Assembly (NCBI GenBank): GCA_030159235.1
Contig: BSBG01000008.1
Location: forward strand, 93,473 to 157,472
Reading direction: 5' to 3'
Source: Bacillus safensis
GTDB lineage: Bacteria > Bacillota > Bacilli > Bacillales > Bacillaceae
Length of the DNA: 64,000 bases
The notes below the pieces were generated by a model that saw only the letters and a program-made list of their open reading frames with translations, made no database searches and was not told the DNA's origin. The position numbers and the translations under genes are program-made. This document shows positions 15,751-25,534 of the stretch, one piece after another (positions within the stretch are counted from its first letter, which is position 1; each line of letters starts with the position of its first letter).

Positions 15751-18649
15751 GAGTCACATCACGTTCCTCTGTTTTATCTTTCCATAGCTTTGTCACAAGC
15801 GGCACGACCATAAAGAGGACAGTTAAAATCACTAACCCTGTGACGCCCATTCCAAAGTTGTCTCCATTTCCATATTGGATGGACAGATACACGTCTGTCA
15901 CTGGATTTGTAAAATGGAAGTTCGGCATCACCAAATCAATTAACGGTGCGACAAAGAAGAAAATAAGCGCCGTTGACGCCATCCATCCGGCAATGGACCC
16001 GAAAAGGAAGGCCGTACGAATAAAGGCGGAACAAGTCACCAATAGTAAAATCGTAAAAATTGACCATTGAATGGCTTGATCATCTGCAAGCTTGTAAATG
16101 TTCAGTCCAAACAAGCTGATCATCAGTCCGACTAATAGATTTAAGATGCCAAACAGTGCACCTTTGACGAGCATCGGAGCGGCCGCATAATACGAACTGA
16201 AAAAGCCAATTAACAAACTGCTGATCATCACAATGACCAAAATGACTACTGGCGGTACAGTCTGCGTTTTTTCTTCTGGCACATCACCGCTAATTTTCAG
16301 CGGATTGGCTAGATGGTTATACACATAGTTGCTGTTGCCTTGATCGTCTAATGTGTTTCCTAAAATCCCCTTTAAATCTTGCTGAACAAGCTTCGTGGAA
16401 TCAACATTCTTGCTCCAGTTCTCATTCAGCGTATCTGCTTTCTCTTGAACTGTTGTCACACTTTCTTCAATGTTATTCGTATAATCCGCCACCCCTTTTT
16501 GACGGTCGGTTAACGAACTCATATTTTCAGAAAGACGAAGCACTTCTTGACCAATTGAATCCTGTGCACTGACAACAATTGAACTGCCTGCAAGGTCTGC
16601 TGTATACACCGCATCTCCTTGATCAGCTATTTGCTCAGCTACATTGTCCGCACTTTCAGAAATTGTCTGTAATTCCTGTTCCATGCTTGCCTGCTGAGTT
16701 GTGATGTACTCTGCATAGCCATCTGAAAACTTCTGCATCTCATCAATAAAGGTAGACACATCATCATTTGATGTCAGCATCTGGTTTTTGAGCGTATCCC
16801 AGTTTTCAGTTTCCTCTTTTTTGATGGACAGGATGGATTGGATTTCTTCTCCTTTTGTGTCAATCAAAGAAGAAGGGTTCTTCTGTGTGTAAAAGCTGTT
16901 CAGTAATGCTTCATACTGTGCTAATTCATTTGAATACTTTAATAATTCAGATGCATTTTCTGAATCTGTATTAAAATCCTCAAGTTTATCCATTTTTGAT
17001 GTATATTGATTTAATGGAGATTGAGTTGTTTCTATTCGTTCTAATTTTCTTGTAATAGTAGATTCTTGTTTGATGATGGATTTCTTTATATCATTTATGT
17101 TTTTATTGTTGCTAGTTTCTATTCTTATTATTTTTTCTTCTAGTTTTTCTATTTTATCTGTTAAAGATTTTAATTCTTTACTCAAAAGATCGACTTTTCC
17201 TTGTAATTGATCATTATGAGCTGTGGTTTTCTCCTCGATATTCTTTTTCACTTCTTCTAATTTTAGGGACAGTGCTCTTAGTTGCTCTTTTGATTGAAAC
17301 GACGTTGATTTGGTTTCCCCAGTTTGTTCTGGATTTTCTTCACCATTTTCTGGAGTAGGTGTCGTTTCTTCATTTCCTGACAACTCATCTGCCACTTGAT
17401 TTATTTCTGCTGAGATTTCAGTTAATTTCTTCGTCTCTTCTTCAAGATCGATTTTCAAAACGTCTGTAGAGTCTTTTTGGTCTTCACCTTGATTATTCGA
17501 ATCCTCATTCGGATCTTCTTTCGGTTTCTCTACTTTAAGCAATGCCTTTCTTGAAGCTTTCAATTGCTCTTGCAACGGAGAAATTTTATCCCCTATGTAT
17601 GCAAGATATTGAGCTTCATAATTACTAATCAGCTCTTCCTGAGACGCCTTCACAAGTTCCGTTAATCCTATCGATTGCTTAGGAATAGCGTCTTCTCTCG
17701 ACTTTTGAACAGATTGAATGGCGTTGTCAGTTGTTTTCAGCTGACTTTGTACACCATTCATATCTGTTTTGAGTCCGCCCATTTGATCACTAAAGCTGCG
17801 GGCATTTTGGTTTTGAATGTCAGTGAGCTGTTTGAGTCCTTGCTGGATTTGTTTTTGACTTGTCGATTGTGACTTGATTAAGACATCCTTTTGTTTGTCT
17901 TGATACTGCTTGTATTGATCGACTACTTTCACAAAATCCTTCAGCTGACTCTTTGCTTCTTCTGTTGTGCCCAAGCCGTCTTTATACTGTTTCTGTGAAT
18001 CGGCCATCGCATTTTTTACTTCTTCTATTTGTTTCTTCTGCTGCTGAACGGCATCTGATAGCTTGTTCGAGTTCGGCTTATAGAAGTTATACATCGTGTG
18101 TTGGAATTCGACTTCTTTGCCGACAATATGCTCAAATTCTTCTCTCACATTGCCGATTTCCTGTGATACAAAGCTCCAGTATAGCGTCGACATCTGTTCA
18201 TTCATTTTCTTTTGCGCATTTTCCAGCTCTCTCTGCACTTTCTCTTTATTGACTGCATTGAGCTGATCTTGAATCGAAAATTGAATGGACGCCTTTTCAG
18301 GATGGTCTTTATCATAGCTAAGCACATTTTTAGAGAAATCAGACGGAATATAAAGGACAGCGTCATACTTTCTGTTTTTCAGTCCATTTTCCGCCGCACT
18401 GCGATTCACTACGGTCCATGTATAATCAGGACGCTCTGACAATGCTGCCACAACATCCTGTCCGAAACGAGCGGTATCTTCACTTTCACTCGCCCCCATA
18501 TCCTCATTGACCACAGCAATATTACGCGTGGCATTCTTCTTCTGTTTTGCTGGGTCGTCTCCAATAAGGTGGAAAAACAAAACCGGCAGAACAAGAATCA
18601 ATATCATCGTGGATACGATTTTAATGGAGCTTTTTTGCTGCTCTGTCAT
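15740..18649 (-). CDS. yueB: YueB, EsaA-type secretion membrane protein and SPP1 phage receptor homologue
   Basis: 969 residues from the ATG at 18649 (GGAAGAG SD). An N-terminal helix (VSTMILILVLPVLFFHLIG), about 780 residues of mostly coiled-coil, glutamine- and lysine-rich extracellular region, then about 5 C-terminal helices. B. subtilis YueB (1076 residues) is the irreversible receptor of phage SPP1 and a core type VII component (EsaA). Residues about 380-470 are low complexity with many E, N, T and P and probably vary between strains. It is about 100 residues shorter than the B. subtilis protein, within the extracellular part. Confidence 0.92.
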   Translation of the reverse strand: MTEQQKSSIKIVSTMILILVLPVLFFHLIGDDPAKQKKNATRNIAVVNEDMGASESEDTARFGQDVVAALSERPDYTWTVVNRSAAENGLKNRKYDAVLYIPSDFSKNVLSYDKDHPEKASIQFSIQDQLNAVNKEKVQRELENAQKKMNEQMSTLYWSFVSQEIGNVREEFEHIVGKEVEFQHTMYNFYKPNSNKLSDAVQQQKKQIEEVKNAMADSQKQYKDGLGTTEEAKSQLKDFVKVVDQYKQYQDKQKDVLIKSQSTSQKQIQQGLKQLTDIQNQNARSFSDQMGGLKTDMNGVQSQLKTTDNAIQSVQKSREDAIPKQSIGLTELVKASQEELISNYEAQYLAYIGDKISPLQEQLKASRKALLKVEKPKEDPNEDSNNQGEDQKDSTDVLKIDLEEETKKLTEISAEINQVADELSGNEETTPTPENGEENPEQTGETKSTSFQSKEQLRALSLKLEEVKKNIEEKTTAHNDQLQGKVDLLSKELKSLTDKIEKLEEKIIRIETSNNKNINDIKKSIIKQESTITRKLERIETTQSPLNQYTSKMDKLEDFNTDSENASELLKYSNELAQYEALLNSFYTQKNPSSLIDTKGEEIQSILSIKKEETENWDTLKNQMLTSNDDVSTFIDEMQKFSDGYAEYITTQQASMEQELQTISESADNVAEQIADQGDAVYTADLAGSSIVVSAQDSIGQEVLRLSENMSSLTDRQKGVADYTNNIEESVTTVQEKADTLNENWSKNVDSTKLVQQDLKGILGNTLDDQGNSNYVYNHLANPLKISGDVPEEKTQTVPPVVILVIVMISSLLIGFFSSYYAAAPMLVKGALFGILNLLVGLMISLFGLNIYKLADDQAIQWSIFTILLLVTCSAFIRTAFLFGSIAGWMASTALIFFFVAPLIDLVMPNFHFTNPVTDVYLSIQYGNGDNFGMGVTGLVILTVLFMVVPLVTKLWKDKTEERDVTHEA

Positions 18650-21600
18650 TGAACACTCTTCCTTTCTACCGCACATAAAGGAACCTGAATTTTCTTCTCT
18701 TTCCCGTTTTCAACCAAGTACCCGAAGCCTGGCTGTATGTCTGGTTCTTGTCTTGCATACGGAAGCGGTATAATGTTTTGCTCTGATTTTTTCATGAGTA
18801 ACATGGCATGACGAACTTGTTTGATTTCATTTGTGAGTGCATCATAGCCCTTACTGAATTCGGTATGATTCCCTGATGCGATCAAGCTAAAGCCTAGGTG
18901 CGCATATGATTTCATGAAATCAGCCAATTGATCTTGAAGACGTGGATCGATTGTCTGCTGAAAACGTGTAATGCCATCAATTACAAGCACAATTTGAGGA
19001 AATGACAGCTGATCGGTCTCCCCTCGGCGTACAGCTTCGACGTACATCTCCTCCCGCACCTTAAATAAACGGTCCATTTCCTCTGCCCATCCGGTGATAT
19101 CATCTTTTGTTTCAAGGTAATCGATGTTTTCTTCTTTTGCATAATGGGACAGTCCCCGATCGATCGAATCAAAGACGGCCAGCTTTTCAGGCTTTGCCAC
19201 TAAAAGCTGATCAAGCATCAGTTTTGTCACATTTGTTTTCCCACGCTGCGTTTGACCGATGATGAGACAATGTTTATTCTTTTTCAAGTCAAAGTAAACA
19301 GGCGCCACAGATTCCTCATCTAATCCGAATGGAATGTCATAAGGCTGTTTTTGTTCATCTAGACGACTCTCTAGCTCCCAAGCTGTCAGCTTATCAGGAA
19401 GCATTGGCACAGGTCTTGGTTTTTCTGCCGCTTCGAAGCGATTATGAAGAAGCTGAATCTCTTGTTTGAGATGCTCAAATAATTCAAGATCGTTCTCTCC
19501 ATCCACTGGCATGAACATTTGTGCAAAATAAAGCTCTTCTTTGTTGATAATGACTCGTCCTGGAATCGGCTCTAAGCTGAATTTCGGTCTGCCAATAATC
19601 GAGTACGCCTCTCCTTGATCCATTAAGTAATGGACAATCTTTGTTTTCAAATTGTTCATCAGCGATTGACGCACTGCATTGACCCGAGTCGCTGTAATCA
19701 AGAAATAAATCCCTAAGGATTGTCCGTCACGGCTCAGCTGAATAAATTCAGATTCGAGCTCATGCATTTCATCTTTGACAATGTCAAAGTTGTCAATCAC
19801 GATAAAAATGAACGGAAGCTTTTTCTCATTTAAAGCGTTGTACATTTTGATATGGCTTATTTCTTGCTGTCTGAATAACCGCTTGCGATATTCAACTTCT
19901 TCCCGCAGGCGCTTCATTGACTTTTGAATCTTTCTCATCTGATCCATTAAGAAATAGTCCGCCGTATGCGGCAGTTTAGCTAATGGAAGCAATGTTCCGT
20001 TTCCGAAGTCATAAATATATGCATGCCATTCCTCAGGTGAATACCTCTCCGCAAAACTCATCAGCAGTGTTGTGGCAGCAAGCGATTTGCCGTAGCCGGA
20101 GGAACCAAAGATACCAATATTCCCATCTTCCATCATTTGATAAGAAAGTGGATGCTGGCTTTGCTGATCTGGTTCATCGACAAGTGCAAAATGGAAAACA
20201 TGCTCTTCACTCGACGCATAACGCGTTTTTGGAATACGTTCTTCAAGCGGTGGAAGCCATGGACTTGGAAGCTTTTCAATCCCAAGCTCCTGCTGCATAC
20301 GTTCAATTTCATCGACAACAGCAGAAATCTCCGTCACTGTCTCTTTTTTCACTGCCGGCTCTGTGCTGACCCCTGATAACGGAATCAAACCAGTATCTGT
20401 CACAATGGCAATGTCATCTTCTGACCCGTAGCCATCTTCCATATAGGGCGCACCGCTCCAAGCTGATTGGAACAATTCATAGATTTCATTATTGCCCACT
20501 TGTAAATAGCCGCGGCCTGTGACGGTAATGGACGCTGCATCACTATTTTTCAAAATTTCCTTACTGTCTGACGCATCTTGCACTTTTAATGCCACCTTAA
20601 AGCGGGAGTTACTCCAAATCTGATCATCAATGACGCCGCCTGGCTTTTGGGTAGCCAAAATGAGATGGACTCCGAGGCTTCGGCCGATACGCGCAGCGCT
20701 GACAAGCTCCCTAATAAAATCCGGCTCTTCACTTTTTAATTCAGCAAACTCATCAGAGATTAAGAACAAGTGAGGCATTGCCTGCTCAGCCTTTTTCTCC
20801 TTGTAGAGCTTTGTATAATCGTTGATGTGATTCACATGATACTGATCAAACAGCCGTTGTCTTTTTTTCAGTTCACTTTTAATTGAGGCGAGCGCTCTTT
20901 CACTAAAGTTCTTGCTGCCTTCAATATTGGTGATCGTTCCAAGTAAATGAGGAATATTTCGGAACGGCTGCGCCATTCCGCCTCCTTTATAGTCAATCAA
21001 CAGGAAAGCGACTTCGTGCGGATGAAAATGTACCGCAAGCGATAAAATATACGTCTGTAAAAATTCACTTTTCCCTGATCCCGTTGTTCCCGCCAATAGT
21101 CCGTGCGGGCCGTGTGCCTTTTCATGCAGGTTCAGGTCGACAATGTCATTTTTCCCTTTATAACCGATTGGCACTGATAATGATTTGGCCGTTTCTGAAG
21201 TCAGCCATTTTTCACGAATACCAATGTCGTCTACTTGTTTGGCATGAAAAAGATCAAGGAATGAAACCGTTTCGGGAATCGAATTGGTCATTCCGACTTG
21301 ATGATCTAATGTTCTCAGTGTTCTGGCAAACAGCTCATTGTCCCCGCGCTGATGTGTATCAAGCTGAAATGGAATTCGTACTGCCTTCTTGTGCTGAATG
21401 AGAATATCTCCTTCTTCTTCGTTAATATAACGGACAAGCGTCGAGATATTTTCAGCCAAGCTTTCCTTTGTTTCTGCAGCAAAGATAATGGAAATGCCAA
21501 GGTCTGTTCGGCTACCTTCTAAATATTCTAAAATAACATGTTCAGCAATGAGCTCATGGTTTGTCACGATGAACACAAAATGAGGTGTAAAGATTTTCTT

Positions 21601-23121
21601 CTCTTTTTCTTCTTCTAAATCACGCTCACGTAAAATTTCATAGATCGATGACAAAAGCTGATCGCGTGTTTGTTCATTATAAATAAACCCTTTGCCATAT
21701 GTATGAGGCAGCTGGAAGTGTGGAAGCCATTTCATCCACTCCCAATTCTCATACTCATGCTCATGAAAGATATAGACAAATCTCAAATCGTGGTAGCTGT
21801 GCGAGAAAGCCAGCTGTCCGACAAGCTGATGAAGCTCATTTTTCACAATCGCAGGCTTCCCAATTAATCCGGTTGGACCGTCCGCAAGACCAAATGTAAT
21901 TGGTACATTCTTCACTTCACGATAGACTTTTTGCATGTGCTGCGTTTGTTCCATTAAGTCATCAATGTCTCGATTGGCCATATCGCCTCCACTCATCGAT
22001 AATTCATAGCTTGACGGGACTTCACCTGTTCCAAGACGCAGCTGTAAGAAGTCATCACTCACAAGCGTCTTTTCCCAAATTCGGCCGCTTATTTCTGATG
22101 TTAAGTACTTCATTTGTTCAAAGGACGGATAATGATACGTCAAAATATATTGCTGGCGGTCATACAGCTCCTGAAGCTCTTTCCTTTTATTTTCTAAGTA
22201 AAGAGAGTAAACGCGCTGCCGCTTTTCTTCCCGTCTTTTGCGCTGTGATTTCTCTTTAAAGTATTGAACCGACGATGTAATTAACGTCATGATAAACATA
22301 GCCATCGATACGACAATAAAGATTCCGCGCGGCTGGATAAGGGCGACAATCCCCATCACCAGAAGCATCACAAGCGGCGGAAGGACAACAAGCCAAAGCC
22401 CTCTGCTGTTATTTTCACTCTCCTGCGCAGGAAAGCTAAAGGATACCCGGTCATCTGGCAGATCATAAATCAAACGCGGTGTTCGTCTGTATGAAGGGTA
22501 TTTTTGTTTTGTTTCTGTGCTTGGCGGTCTTGTTTTTTCCAAACGTATTTGAAAAGGTTCGTATGCTGTTATTTGTAATAAGTCATCATCTTTAAATGTC
22601 ACCGTCAGAAAGTTCCAGAACAGCTCATCTCCAGCATAAATTTTCTCTGGACCGTGAATTTTTTTCCCATTCACGTAAATCATCTCGTCCTGAGGCATAA
22701 CATACCAAGATCCATCAATTTGTTCTAAAGTGAACTGGCTGGCATCTTGGAACATGGAATGAGCTTGTTCTTTCCACACATCGACCTCATCCTTCTCCTC
22801 ACGTGAAAAAGACAGCTCGACTCTATTTCCTAGGTAATAAATATGTTGGTCATGATGTGCATCCATTAAAATAAGTATGAGTGATCCAATCTTATATGGT
22901 TCATGTGGAAGTAATTTACCTTGCTTCTCTTCCCCCTGATAAATGGAAAAGCCATCATTTGTTTCATCAGGAGATAAACGAATTGCCCCTTCATCAAAAG
23001 AAAGTGAAGGGATTGTCACCGTATGATCTATTTCAGGTCCAATCACAGCTTCTCGATTGAACTGCTCATCTAAACGGACGGTTTGATAATCCTCCTCATA
23101 AAAAACCCAAAGAAGACTCAA
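18646..23121 (-). CDS. yukB: YukBA, EssC-type FtsK/SpoIIIE ATPase of type VII secretion
   Basis: 1491 residues from the TTG at 23121 (GAGGAGGTGG SD; B. subtilis YukBA has 1495). N-terminal FHA-like domains (1 to about 200), two membrane helices (about 225-270), then three FtsK-like ATPase domains: Walker A GTTGSGKS (about residue 680), GSSGYGKS (about 1010) and GQTQRGKT (about 1295). Walker B candidates include FLLIDYKGGG. It is the motor that recruits and exports WXG100 substrates. B. subtilis yukB and yukA were once annotated as two genes but act as one; here it is a single intact frame. The stop overlaps the yueB start by 4 bases. Confidence 0.95.
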   Translation of the reverse strand: MSLLWVFYEEDYQTVRLDEQFNREAVIGPEIDHTVTIPSLSFDEGAIRLSPDETNDGFSIYQGEEKQGKLLPHEPYKIGSLILILMDAHHDQHIYYLGNRVELSFSREEKDEVDVWKEQAHSMFQDASQFTLEQIDGSWYVMPQDEMIYVNGKKIHGPEKIYAGDELFWNFLTVTFKDDDLLQITAYEPFQIRLEKTRPPSTETKQKYPSYRRTPRLIYDLPDDRVSFSFPAQESENNSRGLWLVVLPPLVMLLVMGIVALIQPRGIFIVVSMAMFIMTLITSSVQYFKEKSQRKRREEKRQRVYSLYLENKRKELQELYDRQQYILTYHYPSFEQMKYLTSEISGRIWEKTLVSDDFLQLRLGTGEVPSSYELSMSGGDMANRDIDDLMEQTQHMQKVYREVKNVPITFGLADGPTGLIGKPAIVKNELHQLVGQLAFSHSYHDLRFVYIFHEHEYENWEWMKWLPHFQLPHTYGKGFIYNEQTRDQLLSSIYEILRERDLEEEKEKKIFTPHFVFIVTNHELIAEHVILEYLEGSRTDLGISIIFAAETKESLAENISTLVRYINEEEGDILIQHKKAVRIPFQLDTHQRGDNELFARTLRTLDHQVGMTNSIPETVSFLDLFHAKQVDDIGIREKWLTSETAKSLSVPIGYKGKNDIVDLNLHEKAHGPHGLLAGTTGSGKSEFLQTYILSLAVHFHPHEVAFLLIDYKGGGMAQPFRNIPHLLGTITNIEGSKNFSERALASIKSELKKRQRLFDQYHVNHINDYTKLYKEKKAEQAMPHLFLISDEFAELKSEEPDFIRELVSAARIGRSLGVHLILATQKPGGVIDDQIWSNSRFKVALKVQDASDSKEILKNSDAASITVTGRGYLQVGNNEIYELFQSAWSGAPYMEDGYGSEDDIAIVTDTGLIPLSGVSTEPAVKKETVTEISAVVDEIERMQQELGIEKLPSPWLPPLEERIPKTRYASSEEHVFHFALVDEPDQQSQHPLSYQMMEDGNIGIFGSSGYGKSLAATTLLMSFAERYSPEEWHAYIYDFGNGTLLPLAKLPHTADYFLMDQMRKIQKSMKRLREEVEYRKRLFRQQEISHIKMYNALNEKKLPFIFIVIDNFDIVKDEMHELESEFIQLSRDGQSLGIYFLITATRVNAVRQSLMNNLKTKIVHYLMDQGEAYSIIGRPKFSLEPIPGRVIINKEELYFAQMFMPVDGENDLELFEHLKQEIQLLHNRFEAAEKPRPVPMLPDKLTAWELESRLDEQKQPYDIPFGLDEESVAPVYFDLKKNKHCLIIGQTQRGKTNVTKLMLDQLLVAKPEKLAVFDSIDRGLSHYAKEENIDYLETKDDITGWAEEMDRLFKVREEMYVEAVRRGETDQLSFPQIVLVIDGITRFQQTIDPRLQDQLADFMKSYAHLGFSLIASGNHTEFSKGYDALTNEIKQVRHAMLLMKKSEQNIIPLPYARQEPDIQPGFGYLVENGKEKKIQVPLCAVERKSVQ

Positions 23122-23172
23122 ACGCTCCACCTCCTCATGGGACAGCACCAACTGTCAGTTGTATCGAAAGAA

Positions 23173-24486
23173 TTATTTTTTCTCATCTTTTTTCGTCTGT
23201 GAGGTTTTCTTTTTCGCTTCAGATTCTTTCTCTTTTTTCTCTTGATTGCCTTTTGACTGCTCTTTTTGCTCAGCTGTTTCATCTGTTTGGCTTGTACCCG
23301 AAGAGTCACTCGTGCTTGTCCCCGTTGTTTCTTTTTCTTCATATTTCGCTATTTCTTTAATGATTGGATCTAGCTGTTTTTGTTTTTCTTCAGCAGAAAG
23401 ACTGTCATCGTTTTGAATTTCATTGCGGTAGGCGACGAGTGCCGTGAATATGTACCTGTCGTCTCCAAGCACCCGTGCAATATCAAGTGCTTCTTTGCTA
23501 TTGCCTTGTCCAATATGAATCCAGAAAAGGAAGTATTGCGGATCTGTCTGCAATGTGTACGTATCCGTGATTTCCTTTTTATGCTGATCGAGTAACAGGC
23601 TGCCTTGATTCGTTTGTACATACGAAATGGCCAGTTCATATTGAAGAGAGACTGGCATTTGATTGGCTGAATATTTCTCTAACGTATCCACCACTTGACT
23701 GTACTGTTTGTTGAGATAATATTTGTTTGCCTCGACATACGCTTCTTGCTTTGGCATGGCAAAAAAGAAGGTGTAAATGGTGTACACCAATGCAGGGATT
23801 AGCAAAACAAGCAGACCTAGTCCAATGTACCGCTCGATCTTCCATTTCTTTTTAGGAATGGTGAATAGCGTCTTTTCTTTCGTTTCAATCGCTTCGATCT
23901 TTTGCTGAATAAGAGCAGACAATTCTTCCAGCGACTGTGCTTCACTGATTTCTTTTGCCAGTTCAGATAATTTCAACGTATCCATGTAAGCGACATATTC
24001 CTGAAACTGATATTCATGGTCAACTACTCGAAGAATGACCGCCTTGACCTCTTTTAATAGGCGTTGCTCATCGGTTTCATATGGCGGGATGCTTTCTTTC
24101 ACCCCGTAATGCAAAAAAGCAGGAGCTAAACCTTGATGAAAAACAATGTTTTCAGGAGAAACAATAGGATGCAGCCGCTTCACGTCATGTTTGCAAACTG
24201 CATCGACAAGCTGGTATGAAAAAATCCATTTGCTCTTTTCATCCTTTGCATGGATGAAACGAAATTCCTGATAGGCAGGAGGCGGTTGAATAGAAATGAT
24301 GACCTCATCTTCGGTTAACTGAATCTCTTTCTGAAATGAAGGATTGATGTCTTTGATTGGTGCCGCTTCTAAACCGTCTAAGAGTTTAATCGTCTCTTTT
24401 TGAAAAATAAAGGTATAGGTGCCTGCCTCTTTTTTCATGACTGCTTCTAATTGTTCTTCTAAATAGGAACTCTTTTTATCTGCCAT
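23173..24486 (-). CDS. yukC: YukC, EssB-type pseudokinase component
   Basis: 437 residues. The N-terminal cytoplasmic domain (about 1-220) corresponds to the kinase-like fold of EssB, with FVYQ-like segments but no complete kinase motifs. A single membrane helix follows (about 225-247, IGLGLLVLLIPALVYTIYTF), then an extracellular helical domain. The C-terminal 55 residues are a highly charged E/K/S/T tail. EssB/YukC is an essential membrane bridge between the ATPase and other parts of the apparatus. Located between yukD and yukBA as in B. subtilis. Confidence 0.93.
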   Translation of the reverse strand: MADKKSSYLEEQLEAVMKKEAGTYTFIFQKETIKLLDGLEAAPIKDINPSFQKEIQLTEDEVIISIQPPPAYQEFRFIHAKDEKSKWIFSYQLVDAVCKHDVKRLHPIVSPENIVFHQGLAPAFLHYGVKESIPPYETDEQRLLKEVKAVILRVVDHEYQFQEYVAYMDTLKLSELAKEISEAQSLEELSALIQQKIEAIETKEKTLFTIPKKKWKIERYIGLGLLVLLIPALVYTIYTFFFAMPKQEAYVEANKYYLNKQYSQVVDTLEKYSANQMPVSLQYELAISYVQTNQGSLLLDQHKKEITDTYTLQTDPQYFLFWIHIGQGNSKEALDIARVLGDDRYIFTALVAYRNEIQNDDSLSAEEKQKQLDPIIKEIAKYEEKETTGTSTSDSSGTSQTDETAEQKEQSKGNQEKKEKESEAKKKTSQTKKDEKK

Positions 24487-24500
24487 TTACAAAAGTCCTT

Positions 24501-24740
24501 TCATAGTATTTCCAGCCTGTCTCCTGTGGTAATTCCACAGTCTGACAGCTTATATTCGCCTGAAAACACAGCTTTCTTATTGACTACACGCACCCAGCCG
24601 CCTTCTCGCTTAGGAAGTGAGATTTGTTTTGCCTGCCAGGCGATATGGATGACTTGTTTAATATGTAAATAATTTGATAGTCTCAAATCAAACACACTGC
24701 CATCATAATTTTTTAAGTCGATGGTAATATCGATATACAC
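24501..24740 (-). CDS. yukD: YukD, ubiquitin-like protein of type VII secretion (EsaB)
   Basis: 79 residues from a GTG at 24740 behind GAGGTGG; identical in length to B. subtilis YukD. It has a ubiquitin-like fold (YIDITIDLKNYDGSVFDLRL... ending SDCGITTGDRLEIL) but lacks the C-terminal di-glycine needed for conjugation. EsaB homologues are cytosolic and needed for secretion. The upstream reading-frame extension has no SD. Confidence 0.95.
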   Translation of the reverse strand: MYIDITIDLKNYDGSVFDLRLSNYLHIKQVIHIAWQAKQISLPKREGGWVRVVNKKAVFSGEYKLSDCGITTGDRLEIL

Positions 24741-24756
24741 AAATTTCCACCTCGCA

Positions 24757-24800
24757 AAATAGAAAGAGCGCCGGCATCCATTGACAGACTCGGCGCTTTT
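24757..24800 (-). terminator. Attenuator-like hairpin between yukE and yukD
   Basis: A 7-bp perfect stem (AGCGCCG / CGGCGCT) with a 16-17 base loop followed by CTTTCTATTTT on the minus strand. It probably gives partial termination, so that the secreted protein YukE is made in excess of the machinery. Confidence 0.6.
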
Positions 24801-24835
24801 TCTGCTTTTCACACTTAGAAAGAAAATCCCTTTGA

Positions 24836-25129
24836 TTAGCCGCGGATTTGGCTTGCGATGTCTTGGTCAGTGCTTTCAAGTGTATTTGCCGTTTGATCAA
24901 GCTGATTGCTGACATCTGTTAATAGATCAGACATTTTGATAAATGAAGGCTTTAACTGCTCGTATTGATCAGCAAATGCTTCACTAGAAGCACCTTCCCA
25001 CATTCCTTTTAAATCAGAGATCATTCTATTTAGACGATCAACTTGGTTTAACACTTCTTGACTTTCAACACCATATTGCTTAGCGGTCGCTCTTAGTTCT
25101 TCTGGGGTTACGCGAATAATTCCTGACAT
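24836..25129 (-). CDS. yukE: YukE, WXG100 secreted protein
   Basis: 97 residues from the ATG at 25129 (MSGIIRVTPEELRATAKQYG), equal to B. subtilis YukE and nearly identical in remembered sequence. It forms a helix-turn-helix hairpin with the W-E-G turn (GMWEGASSEAFADQY) and a C-terminal STDQDIASQ stretch in the region of the type VII export signal. YukE is exported as a dimer by the YukBA/YukC/YueB machinery encoded downstream. An in-frame ATG 9 bases upstream is too close to the SD GGGAGG. Confidence 0.96.
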   Translation of the reverse strand: MSGIIRVTPEELRATAKQYGVESQEVLNQVDRLNRMISDLKGMWEGASSEAFADQYEQLKPSFIKMSDLLTDVSNQLDQTANTLESTDQDIASQIRG

Positions 25130-25196
25130 ATTCCTCATTACCTCCCGTGCATAGCCGCCATATAATGGGCTAATCCACTTATTTTTTGACGTTATT

Positions 25197-25226
25197 ATTA
25201 TAAAAACAGAAATGATACACAGTCAA
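25197..25226 (-). promoter_or_regulatory. Sigma-A promoter of the yukE operon
   Basis: On the minus strand TTGACT (25221-25226), 18-base spacer, TATAAT (25197-25202), about 70 bases upstream of yukE. Confidence 0.8.
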
Positions 25227-25534
25227 ACAAATCTGTTTTTATTTTACAAAATGAGTCTATAGAATTACTGTTTTTTCGCTGTTTATCTAGTATTTAACAT
25301 TTTATTGGTCATATATTCTTAATAAGTTTACACGCACTCCGATGTACCTTTTCGCCTAATGATTTATTACTACGTTATGATTGTACTATTTCTTTTTCAT
25401 CGTGCTTGAACATCTATGTCCTCTCTTCTCACGCTTTCTGTTTTTTTAAGTTTATGGCATTTTTTTATTGATTTACGTACCTCATTCTCTTCATAATGTA
25501 AGTACGTGAAATATTCGAAAAAGCAGGGGTTTTT
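25227..25534. other. AT-rich divergent spacer between yukE and adeR
   Basis: About 310 bases with no ORF, RNA gene or strong hairpin recognised apart from the yukE promoter at its left edge. It presumably holds the adeR promoter and upstream control sites of yukE, none of which I can assign. Confidence 0.5.

Noticed and set aside
17100..17600. Low-complexity stretch in yueB considered as a separate inserted element
   Set aside because: It is continuous with the open frame and with the coiled-coil protein, so it is ordinary variation in a surface protein.
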